From DATGPD01 sp041398565 (lineage in GTDB: Bacteria; Planctomycetota; UBA1135; UBA2386): a stretch of 64,000 nucleotides of DNA. This document shows positions 1 through 7,127 of the stretch, in pieces. How positions within the stretch are numbered: position 1 is the stretch's first letter; each line of letters begins with the position of its first letter. The stretch lies in NCBI GenBank assembly GCA_041398565.1, contig JAWKUN010000002.1, forward strand, positions 124,001 to 188,000, written 5' to 3'. The notes beneath the pieces are model-generated. The model saw only the letters and a program-made list of their open reading frames with translations. It ran no database searches and was not told where the DNA came from. The position numbers were made by a program, and so were the translations under genes.

Positions 1-1229
1 AATGTGCCTGAGCGGAAGTCGTCGAAGTACTGCTCGCAATGCAAAGTGAGCGGAACGTCGGGTAAGACGTGGCCGTCGGCATTGACGATCTCTACGGAGA
101 AAAGGCCAGCCGTTGCGGCGGACGCAGGCTCGTGCAACCCGGCGTCGAAATCCTCTGGCCCCTCTTCAAGTACCGCAGATAGAGGTCGATAGGTAAAGCT
201 GTGCTTCAACCGGCCCGCTCGAGCGAGAATCAGATCCGTTTCCAAGGATATGTCGCTTGGCACCGCGGCCGCTCGCACCGAGATCTTCGCGTCTGGGAAG
301 CGGCGCCGCAGGCTCGACCGGAGACGCGTCTCCGGTCTTCCCCAGAGTGCTCCAATCAGCCACCCGGAAGATGGTTTGCCGCGACTCCACAACACACGGT
401 CGTTCGCTACGCGATACGCAACGACCGCGAAGGGCGCAAAGCGCAGTAGCACGGGCGGCCCCGGGGAACTCAAGGGAGTTGGCGTGGCAGCCGACAGACC
501 CGGGCCCTCGATCAACGCGTGGGTAGGGTGCGACGCCTCGCAGTGCAAGGCCCCGGAAGGAAGTCCACTCACGACGACCCGGCCGTGTTGGTCTGAAACG
601 CTCACGTGGAGGCTGGCGCGCTGGTCAAAGCCGGGTGCTGCGTCACTCTCGACTTCCGCACCGAGTTCGTGGGCTACGGGGAACGGCATCGCCCCAACCG
701 CTACACGCACACCCTCGACAGGGTTGTTCGCCATGTCGACGCATTCGAATACCAGGGAGTGCTGTCGTCGGAGGACCACCCTATGGCTGGTCACGTCGCA
801 CCTCAGCGAGACCCGCTCCGTCGAGAATCCCATCCTTCCGACCGCGTAGGACGTAGCCGTTCTCGGCGAGATGCTGGCGCTTCCGTCCACCGACGTGGCT
901 GTCACGTAGTCCGGATCGCTTCGTCGTAGGGCGCGCCTACGGTCGGGCTCGCGCCAGATCCCCGCGTCGGCGACGGCGTGGCCGACTTCGTCCACGACCA
1001 GCAAGGTCAGATCGGCCGGAACAACATCACGACGCGCCGGGGCGGCGACGATTGGTCGTGCGGCCATGACCTCGCTCTCTATCCGTACGAGCGCCTGCGG
1101 CTGGTCATGGCCGATGGTCCGGATGTCGCCAGATCCTGTCCATCTCGTCGTGAACAGGAAGAGACCGACGGCAACAAGCGTGAGGAATGAAGTGGTCAAC
1201 CAGCGGCCCTGGTTTCGGGATGCATCCAC
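1..1229 (-). CDS. Membrane-anchored beta-rich exported protein, copy 2 of the cluster (3' end off the window)
   Basis: An uninterrupted minus-strand frame runs from a GTG at 1229 to base 1, with no ATG near its start. The GTG lies 7 bases after the stop of the upstream 12-Cys gene and has an AGGTGA ribosome site just upstream, so I chose it. The N-terminus is short and charged, followed by one hydrophobic helix (about residues 11-27), then an extracytoplasmic part of more than 370 residues that looks all-beta. It aligns by eye with the protein at 2022-3701: a VxLxLQF/SLVFEC strand followed by a (P/V)xxGVxVAV stretch, an SDxxGRVxVxGL segment and an (R/K)xAPxAxxxxRV segment occur in the same order. 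This resembles carboxypeptidase-regulatory-like/Ig-like repeat proteins. No catalytic motif is visible and the function is unknown. Confidence 0.75.
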   Translation of the reverse strand, partial: MDASRNQGRWLTTSFLTLVAVGLFLFTTRWTGSGDIRTIGHDQPQALVRIESEVMAARPIVAAPARRDVVPADLTLLVVDEVGHAVADAGIWREPDRRRALRRSDPDYVTATSVDGSASISPRTATSYAVGRMGFSTERVSLRCDVTSHRVVLRRQHSLVFECVDMANNPVEGVRVAVGAMPFPVAHELGAEVESDAAPGFDQRASLHVSVSDQHGRVVVSGLPSGALHCEASHPTHALIEGPGLSAATPTPLSSPGPPVLLRFAPFAVVAYRVANDRVLWSRGKPSSGWLIGALWGRPETRLRSSLRRRFPDAKISVRAAAVPSDISLETDLILARAGRLKHSFTYRPLSAVLEEGPEDFDAGLHEPASAATAGLFSVEIVNADGHVLPDVPLTLHCEQYFDDFRSGT

Positions 1230-1236
1230 GATTCAC

Positions 1237-1617
1237 CTACTCGACCGGGAACTGGCACAGGCATGCCTCCGCCCACGTCGGCCCCGCTGCCTGTAGGTTG
1301 CAGTTCCAGGAACACCCGAACGACACGCATCTCCCGCCTCCGGCGTTCCAGTACAGCTGGCACGCATGGCCAGCTGGCTCGCCGCCGGAACACTTGCAGA
1401 ATAGCCAGTAGGTCCCCTCGTCATCCTCGAAGCCGCCGACGACGCAGGCAGAAGCCGACCCGCAGTCGACTGTCGCGCACTGATACCCGGGCGGTGCTGC
1501 GCTCCGCTGGCCGATGCACTCGTGAGGCGCGGGTACGAGCACCTTGTACCCGTGCAGAGTGGAGACACTCATGAAACTGACGAGTGCGATCCCGAGGAAG
1601 CCGTTCAAGATGGACAT
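1237..1617 (-). CDS. Exported 12-cysteine protein, copy 2
   Basis: This 126-residue protein has an N-terminal hydrophobic signal segment (residues about 1-19) and a compact Cys-rich body. All 12 cysteines line up with those of the paralogue at 3723-4133: C-x12-C-x4-C-x5-C, then CxC followed by S/T-GG, then C-x4-C, and a final TWxxACxC. It lies between a MauE-like membrane gene and an anchored beta-rich gene on the same strand, 7 bases from the next start. The ATG at 1617 is chosen; a TTG at 1635 is possible and neither has a strong ribosome site. Twelve Cys in an exported protein suggests up to six disulfides (inference). I do not recognise the family. Confidence 0.75.
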   Translation of the reverse strand: MSILNGFLGIALVSFMSVSTLHGYKVLVPAPHECIGQRSAAPPGYQCATVDCGSASACVVGGFEDDEGTYWLFCKCSGGEPAGHACQLYWNAGGGRCVSFGCSWNCNLQAAGPTWAEACLCQFPVE

Positions 1618-1656
1618 GGTCGACTCTATGGGCAATTGCCGGGAGGGAAAAAGACG

Positions 1657-2025
1657 TCAAGATGTGCCGCATCTATGCGTTTTGAGTGTCGTGAGCAAGA
1701 GGCCGCAGCTCAATGATCCCACGAAACCGATCAACAACATGTGCTGACTATACCGGATCGAAATGGCACGACCGAGACATCCACAATTGACATTTGGCCA
1801 TATGGAAGCCATTGCCGCTCCGGCAACGCAGACGGCAAGTATCATCCATGCGGCTGGGCCAGGTTTGCGCAGCATTAGGAAGCCCAGAGCGAGGATCTCG
1901 ACAGCAAGCGTCGAATAGTGGGCGTAGGCACCGCCGACAGCCGTAGCGTCGGGTCCGGACAGCATCTTGATCGCCACGACTGTCGTCACCGCAGCAGCAA
2001 GCAGCAATTCCAGTGTCAACCTCAT
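1657..2025 (-). CDS. MauE/DoxX-like membrane protein (putative thiol-redox partner)
   Basis: The 122 residues form about four hydrophobic helices. A CGCLG motif follows helix 3 and a VEIL segment sits at the start of helix 2. MauE-type proteins, which support disulfide-dependent maturation of methylamine dehydrogenase, have a CGCFG motif at the same place. The ATG at 2025 overlaps the stop of the upstream gene (ATGA), with GGGAG upstream, so translation is probably coupled. Position between two exported 12-Cys protein genes suggests a role in making or shuffling their disulfides in the membrane. The family call is moderate (short protein, motif plus topology only) and the role is inferred. 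Confidence 0.6.
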   Translation of the reverse strand: MRLTLELLLAAAVTTVVAIKMLSGPDATAVGGAYAHYSTLAVEILALGFLMLRKPGPAAWMILAVCVAGAAMASIWPNVNCGCLGRAISIRYSQHMLLIGFVGSLSCGLLLTTLKTHRCGTS

Positions 2026-3701
2026 CTCGTCGCTCCCTTCTTCATGGCGACTCGCACCCGTCCTCCAGAGAGAGAGGGGGCAAAGAAGGTGGTCTTCCCT
2101 TCGTAACCGGAAGCGCCAAGCACTTCGACGCTGATGGTCTCGCCCGGCACGCATACGTTCACCGCCGAATCAAGCCCGAAGGAGTGATTCGCCTTGCCGC
2201 CGTTGGCTCCCGTCAGTGTGACCATTCCTCCTGGCGGGATGGTCTCTTCCGGAGTGCAGGACTTCTCGATCTGGACTCTGTAGAGTTTTCGAGTGAGCAG
2301 GACCTTGTGTGTCGCCGGAGACGTGGCCGAAACATCGACGCGCTGTCCATCTGCGGCGGATGCCCGGACCGTGCTGTCCATGAACGAAAGCGTGTAGGAT
2401 CCTGTGGGAACTGACCGCGAAGTTCCAGATCGGACCACGATCGCTTCAGTCACGATACGTGAGGCGGGAACCAGCCAGATTTCGCAACCATCAAGCGTGA
2501 GGCCATCCGGTTGCACCAATTGCACCGTGAGCTCCTGGGTCGAGTCATCGGCGTCTGGCTGATTCGAGACGTCTATGATGTGTGGTCCCTGTTCGGCAAA
2601 CTCTACAACGGGTGCGAAAGGAAGTCGGATGGTGCGCACGCCTCCACGTTCCAGAACGATCCGTCCGGTGAACCAGAGTTGTTCTGAAGCAGAAGATGGT
2701 GGGAGCAATAGAAGTCCTTGACAGTCAGGAAATCGCGATTGGAGAAGTCGCATCTGCGGTGCGATGCTGTACGGCGTCTTGCCGCAATGGAGATGTGCTC
2801 CCTCTACGGTGCCGCCGTGGGATGCGAGGCGGCCGCCACGAACCCGAAAACCGAACGCCGCCAGAGGAGCCATTTTCACAATGCCCACCGGGCCGCCCGC
2901 CACAGAACGGTCCTTTCCGGGCTCCGAGCCGTCGGGGTAGTCCACGATGGCCCAGCCCGGGAGGTGAGCGTCCCAGCAAGGGGGCTTCCCGGCGAGCAGT
3001 CCGCCCACAGTGACTCTCCCTTGGGTGTCGGACATCGCGGAGTGGATCGCGGCCCGAGGGTCGGCTCCCGGGTAGCTGGCACGGATTTCAGGCAGGGAGT
3101 CCACCCAGCCTGGTATGGGGAAGGTTGTCATCGACACCGCCACGTCGACACCGGAAAGAGGGAGTCCGGAGACCGACACGAACTGAAGACTCAGGACCTC
3201 TGGCGCAGGAAGAGTAACGGTCTGACGAGACTCGCCGGTCGGCACAAAGGAAGTGGGCCGCTGGCCTCGAGCCAACGCAACGCAAGAGTGCGCGACCCAC
3301 TCGGAGGGAAGGCGCGCGCCACCGTCGACATCCGTGCGCACAGCAGGAGAGTCCTTGGTCACCCAGCGTGTCTGCGCGCGCTCGGCCGGACAGATCGCAG
3401 CGCCGACAACAGGATTCCCCAAGGCATCCCGGAGAGTCACTTCGGGACTCGTGTTCGCGAGCGCCGATAGGACGCGCCTCTCCTCTGCGGCGTAGCGCGA
3501 CTGGTCCGATGTCGTTGCGCGTGCAGATGTTTCGGGGGCCTCACAGACCGGTGAACCGGCGTCAAGATCATCTCGACCAGATAGTCGATGTTCAGGGGTG
3601 TCTTGCGCCCGATCGTTGTTCAAGATCAGGATCATGATCACCGTCACGAGAACGGTCAGGCCAAGGAAGCACGAGAGCGCAATTGTGTGTGTGTTTCGCA
3701 T
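2022..3701 (-). CDS. Membrane-anchored beta-rich exported protein, copy 1
   Basis: 559 residues. After about ten N-terminal residues comes a strong hydrophobic helix (about 9-27), then a long Ser/Thr/Val-rich extracytoplasmic region with repeated strand-turn patterns of the carboxypeptidase-regulatory/Ig-like kind (for example VTLRDALGNPVVGA near residue 88, SDTQGRVTVGGL near 220). There is no protease, nuclease or lectin motif. It lies 21 bases downstream of the 12-Cys gene at 3723-4133 and its stop overlaps the MauE-like start. A paralogue lies at 1-1229 behind the second 12-Cys gene. A stalk, adhesin or receptor that presents or binds the 12-Cys protein is possible, but this is only context. 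Confidence 0.75.
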   Translation of the reverse strand: MRNTHTIALSCFLGLTVLVTVIMILILNNDRAQDTPEHRLSGRDDLDAGSPVCEAPETSARATTSDQSRYAAEERRVLSALANTSPEVTLRDALGNPVVGAAICPAERAQTRWVTKDSPAVRTDVDGGARLPSEWVAHSCVALARGQRPTSFVPTGESRQTVTLPAPEVLSLQFVSVSGLPLSGVDVAVSMTTFPIPGWVDSLPEIRASYPGADPRAAIHSAMSDTQGRVTVGGLLAGKPPCWDAHLPGWAIVDYPDGSEPGKDRSVAGGPVGIVKMAPLAAFGFRVRGGRLASHGGTVEGAHLHCGKTPYSIAPQMRLLQSRFPDCQGLLLLPPSSASEQLWFTGRIVLERGGVRTIRLPFAPVVEFAEQGPHIIDVSNQPDADDSTQELTVQLVQPDGLTLDGCEIWLVPASRIVTEAIVVRSGTSRSVPTGSYTLSFMDSTVRASAADGQRVDVSATSPATHKVLLTRKLYRVQIEKSCTPEETIPPGGMVTLTGANGGKANHSFGLDSAVNVCVPGETISVEVLGASGYEGKTTFFAPSLSGGRVRVAMKKGATR

Positions 3702-3722
3702 GGACCGAATCAGGAGAGCGCA

Positions 3723-4133
3723 TCAGAGCACGGGCAGGGAGCAAGCGCATGCAGTCGTCCAGGTGAGACCGGCCGCCTGTTGAAGGCAGCTGTAGGAGGC
3801 TCCGCAACCAAAGTCGACGCACTTCGTGGTCACCGGAGTGGCGAATGAGAAGTAGCCGACACACAAGTGACCAGTCGGTCCGCCGCCAGTGCAGTAGCAC
3901 TCGTAGTACGTCGAACCGTCGATCACCACGATACGATTGGCGCATGCCGATACGTCGGAGCAATTCACGACGGCGCACTTGGCCTCGTAGACGCCCCCGG
4001 CAATCGTATGCACCACTCGACAGTCCCACGGGGCTGGCGCCAGGACGTGGGAGGCCGCGACGGCCGTAAGCGTCACGAACGAACTCGCCGCCAGAGCGAG
4101 GACGAGGGAACGGAGGTTCTTCGCCATTGCCAT
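3723..4133 (-). CDS. Exported 12-cysteine protein, copy 1
   Basis: 136 residues with a clear signal peptide (KNLR, then a hydrophobic core, then a likely cut after AVAAS near residue 28). The mature part holds 12 cysteines, all matched in the protein at 1237-1617, including NC-x5-AC, CYC followed by TGGGPTGH, KCVDFGC and TWTTACAC. Copy-to-copy identity outside the Cys framework is low, so the cysteines seem to be the constraint. It is the first gene after the ECF sigma factor (stop 4173), with an imperfect inverted repeat in the 40-base gap. No known toxin, bacteriocin or enzyme family is recognised. The ATG at 4133 gives the best signal peptide. Confidence 0.78.
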   Translation of the reverse strand: MAMAKNLRSLVLALAASSFVTLTAVAASHVLAPAPWDCRVVHTIAGGVYEAKCAVVNCSDVSACANRIVVIDGSTYYECYCTGGGPTGHLCVGYFSFATPVTTKCVDFGCGASYSCLQQAAGLTWTTACACSLPVL

Positions 4134-4140
4134 GCCATGT

Positions 4141-4165
4141 TAGTTGTACTGAGGGTACACAACTA
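4141..4165. promoter_or_regulatory. Inverted repeat between ECF gene and first 12-Cys gene
   Basis: TAGTTGTAC (4141-4149) and GTACACAACTA (4155-4165) are complementary apart from a two-base bulge, with a 5-base loop. It occupies the gap between the sigma-factor stop and the 12-Cys start. No T-run follows, so an operator or attenuator/processing hairpin is as likely as a terminator. Confidence 0.5.
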
Positions 4166-4172
4166 CGGACCC

Positions 4173-4688
4173 TCACTTTACTCGAAGACGCGCGGACCCG
4201 AGATGCACCGCCACGGCGCGGAGAGCGCGGCGAACTGCCTGGGGCTGAGTGTTGAGCTGTCTGGCGAGCTCTCGGATGGTCTGTGTGGATCGAACGCCCG
4301 ACAGCACCCGCATCTGGAAGGCCGTCAGCCGGGCGTTCGGCGCAGCCTCGTGGAGGAGGAGGCGTGCGTGAGCCTCGTTACGAAGGGCATCATGACGCGG
4401 ATCCGCGACGCCAAGGAGCAGGTGGGGTGGAGTCGGGTCGGAAAAGACTCGCGTCGACAGGCGCTTCCTCGTCCAGCAGGCCAGGGTGCGGCGCGCAATG
4501 ACTACGGCTAGTGCCGGCAAGCTACGCACGCCGTCGCCATTCGGGCGACGGGCGATTTTCAACAACTGAACCCAGACGTCCTGGCACAGGTCTTGTCGGT
4601 CAGCTGTGCGCAGTCGCGAGAAGACACCGGCGACCGTTGCTTGCAAATCGGCCACCTGTGTTTCGCTGTCGAAGGGTGTGGCATCCAC
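4173..4688 (-). CDS. ECF-type RNA polymerase sigma factor heading the left cluster
   Basis: The 171 residues have the ECF layout. A region-2 helix with the DRQDLCQDVWVQLLK pattern is followed by an Arg-rich segment. Region 4 follows near the C-terminus with an LTAFQMRVLSGV helix and a helix-turn-helix (IRELARQLNTQPQAVRRAL). The sequence is divergent. The GTG at 4688 is preferred because GGGAGAGGAAG lies just upstream; a GTG at 4739 would add 17 residues. It is the first gene of a same-strand run through to the left edge, so it probably controls the exported-protein genes (inference). No anti-sigma gene is adjacent. Confidence 0.7.
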   Translation of the reverse strand: MDATPFDSETQVADLQATVAGVFSRLRTADRQDLCQDVWVQLLKIARRPNGDGVRSLPALAVVIARRTLACWTRKRLSTRVFSDPTPPHLLLGVADPRHDALRNEAHARLLLHEAAPNARLTAFQMRVLSGVRSTQTIRELARQLNTQPQAVRRALRAVAVHLGSARLRVK

Positions 4689-4989
4689 GACTTCCTCTCC
4701 CGTGAATACTGCCGGATCCAGGCACGCCCGGTCCGGCACTGCTCAGCACGTTAGCAGTCGTCGTGCCGGCGTCAACAGGGGCTGCGGAGCTACCAGACCC
4801 TGCGGTGTTCGCGCGCACAACGGCGCCGTGAACGTCGCTGCGGGTGTGGATCCCGCATTGAGCAGAGCGGGGTGAGCACGCACGAGGGGTGGGGTCTGCA
4901 CGAAGCTGTGGCACAAGTAGTGGTGCAGAAAGTGCTTGTACGAGCAAGCGCCCCCCTATGGGATGCGGGATGCAAGCCACGCGTCCTGG

Positions 4990-5745
4990 GAGGGGCGCCG
5001 CACGAGGGTACGTCCTCGTGAAGGTGCCAGTTGAGCACAAGGGTCTTGCCGAGTCGATGCAGAGCATGGTGGACGCCACGGTGGCAGCGGCGCGGTCGAG
5101 CCGGGGTGGGTCAGTTTCAGAGCGGCGGGCGGGTCAGTTTCAGAGCGACCGGAACACGGCCACCGAGAAGGCGATCGCCGAGCGGACGGCAGCGATCGAA
5201 CGAGCGGCGCACGCCGAGGTGCTTCGTGCGCTCGACGTCGACACGCCACGGTTTCGGGTCCGAGGTGCCGTGTGCACCCCCGAGATGCGCAACCTGCTCC
5301 AGTCCCACTTCCCTTCCGAGGTCTTTGGCAAGGCGGAACAAGGCATCGACTCTGGCACGTGATCGAGAAGCTGTCGACGGCGGCCGAGGTGATGTTCGGT
5401 GCCCAAGAGGCCAAGTGCGAACTGCACCGCTGGCGCCTTCGATTGCGCTGCACCAACCGCGCCGCCGAGGAGATCCTCGCCGAGCTGCGCGACTCCGGCC
5501 TCGAGAACAAGTGGCGCGACTCCAAGCAGCCGGTCCACGACGCCATCTCCTACCTCGAGAGAACCACGCCGAGCGCATGCGCTTCGCCAGGTCCTTGCGT
5601 CTCGGTCTGCCGATTGGCAGCGGCGCTGTCGCGGTCACGTGCAAGACCCTGGTCGGTGTCCGCATGAAGCGCGTGGGTCACGCTGGAGGACCACGACCGC
5701 CGAGCACTCCCTCCGCCTGCGTGCTCTCGCGCTCAGCGACCGGTG
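4990..5745 (+). pseudogene. Decayed ISKra4-family transposase
   Basis: Pieces of one transposase appear in three frames. At 5015-5105 (KVPVEHKGLAESM) and 5148-5260 (TAAIERAAHAEVLRALDVD) the N-terminal part reads in one frame. At 5356-5565 (HVIEKLSTAAEVMFG through AISYLER) the later part reads in a second frame. From 5560 to 5680 the C-terminal signature (ENHAERMRF, then LPIGSGAV, then RMKR) reads in a third. Much of the middle of the protein is missing. The identification rests on my memory of ISKra4 transposases. No intact terminal repeats were found in 4740-6020, and the remaining bases of that stretch (4740-4989, 5746-6020) show nothing else. Confidence 0.65.
5108..5147 (+). repeat. Tandem GGGTCAGTTTCAGAGCG repeat inside the transposase remnant
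   Basis: Two perfect 17-base copies, at 5108-5124 and 5131-5147, with a 23-base period. They interrupt the transposase reading between its RGG and TATEKAI segments without changing frame. Similar GGTGGGTCAGTTT repeats occur at ends of IS21-type elements (from memory), so this may be a scar from another element. Confidence 0.6.
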
Positions 5746-6020
5746 GGAACCAGCAATGCAGAAGCTTCATGCAACCAGGCGCGCCACCGTCAAGGTCGCT
5801 GCTCAATTCCGGATCCACACCCCGTCGCGCCTGACGCTCTTCCGTGGTGGTAGCGATGCCTCCGACGACGGCGATGGGCGTGCAGCGTCGAACAGCGTCA
5901 CCGCGCCGAGAGGGGCGGTGTCCGCGTGGTTTCGGCCGGCCCCTCGCGGAAGGGTGCGGCGGAGGCGCGCCGGAGTCGGCGAACGACTCCGGCGCCACGA
6001 CCTTCGAACGGATCGCTGAC

Positions 6021-6941
6021 TCAGTTGGCGAACTGCACGCGCCACTGCGTGAACCACGCGGTGGTGCTGGCGACGAACTGGGCGATGCGGGCGCCGTCGT
6101 TGACCGCGCCCCATTCGACGCCGAAGACGCGGTTGGTCCGCGCCGACCTGAACTGGTAGTAGGTCCACGTCGAGTCCGGCAGCATGTCGAACTGCTGGTT
6201 GGGTCCGTGGTGGGTCGGGAACGCGTTCAGAGTCGCGGTCGCGCTGCCGCCGGGCACGTCGATGGCCTGATCGGTGCACCGCGACACCAGAGAGTAGCGG
6301 CGGCCGCCGAGGAACTCGGTGAACCACACCTGCTTGGGATGGCCGGTGTAGGTCGCCTGCTGCAATGGAGTGCCGACGTTCGCCTGCATGGCGCCGTCGC
6401 GCACCTCCAGCGCCTTGCCGGTGTGGCGGACGGTCAGCTTGTTGTCGACCACGCTGCGCACGATGACCAGGCGCCACTTGTCGCCGATGTTGCCGGTGTA
6501 GGGAGTCTGGCGGATCGGCACGCTGCTGCCGTTCTCGTACAGACCGAGGCACAGGTTGTTGTGCACCGACACGATCTTCACCAGGCCGCTGCCGACGCCG
6601 ATGACGTACCAGCGTTGATTGGTGCCCCCGTGTCGCGGGTACTGCTGGATCCGGGCGAAGGTCGACGACGAGCCGTTGGCGATGTCGATCACCATGCCGC
6701 TGCGGCGGTTCACGATGAACGATCCCGAAGTGGCAGCGGGGAACTCGAACTGCTGGTGGGGGCCGCCGTTGTCGATCCCGCTCTGGATGGTGGCCTGCGC
6801 GCTCAGCGAGGCGGCGCGCACCTCCATCACCAGGTTCGGATTGCGCGCGGCGACGAGCTTGAAGTAGGTCTTGTACTGGGCGGTGGAGGGGGCAGACACA
6901 CCGAGTGCGACGGCGAGCAGGGCCAGAGTCTTGAGTTTCAT
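6021..6941 (-). CDS. Secreted ricin-type beta-trefoil lectin-like protein
   Basis: 306 residues. A signal peptide (MKLKTLALL core, cut near residue 21) is followed by repeated units with Q-x-W/F-type cores (HQQFEF, NQRWYVI, DKWRLV, KQVWFTE, NQQFDML, TQWRVQF). These repeats are typical of RICIN/beta-trefoil carbohydrate-binding domains, here about two trefoils. There is no enzymatic domain. AAGGAG lies 8 bases before the ATG, which fixes the start. It is divergent from the HEAT-repeat gene across about 190 bases. The role is probably extracellular glycan binding (family knowledge). Confidence 0.82.
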   Translation of the reverse strand: MKLKTLALLAVALGVSAPSTAQYKTYFKLVAARNPNLVMEVRAASLSAQATIQSGIDNGGPHQQFEFPAATSGSFIVNRRSGMVIDIANGSSSTFARIQQYPRHGGTNQRWYVIGVGSGLVKIVSVHNNLCLGLYENGSSVPIRQTPYTGNIGDKWRLVIVRSVVDNKLTVRHTGKALEVRDGAMQANVGTPLQQATYTGHPKQVWFTEFLGGRRYSLVSRCTDQAIDVPGGSATATLNAFPTHHGPNQQFDMLPDSTWTYYQFRSARTNRVFGVEWGAVNDGARIAQFVASTTAWFTQWRVQFAN

Positions 6942-7127
6942 CGAGTTTGCTCCTTTTGGATTGCCGGCAACGTGCCGGTCGCAGGACACATGGCGCGCAG
7001 GGCGTCGACGCACCGAAGGCTCGGAGTTTTCTTGGCGCGCAGACCGCGGGCAGCCGGCTTTGCCCGGTTGCGCGACGGGATCCGAATGAACGCGGTGTGT
7101 CGGCTCGCGCCGGGCGATGCAGCTCGC

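Noticed and set aside
1237..2025. A methylamine dehydrogenase operon
   Set aside because: No large subunit, MauD, MauG or amicyanin gene is present and only one Trp is conserved between the 12-Cys proteins, so TTQ formation is not supported.
1237..4133. Bacteriocin/lanthipeptide cluster
   Set aside because: The Cys-rich proteins have classical signal peptides and no leader with a GG cut site; no modification enzyme or peptidase-containing ABC transporter is present.
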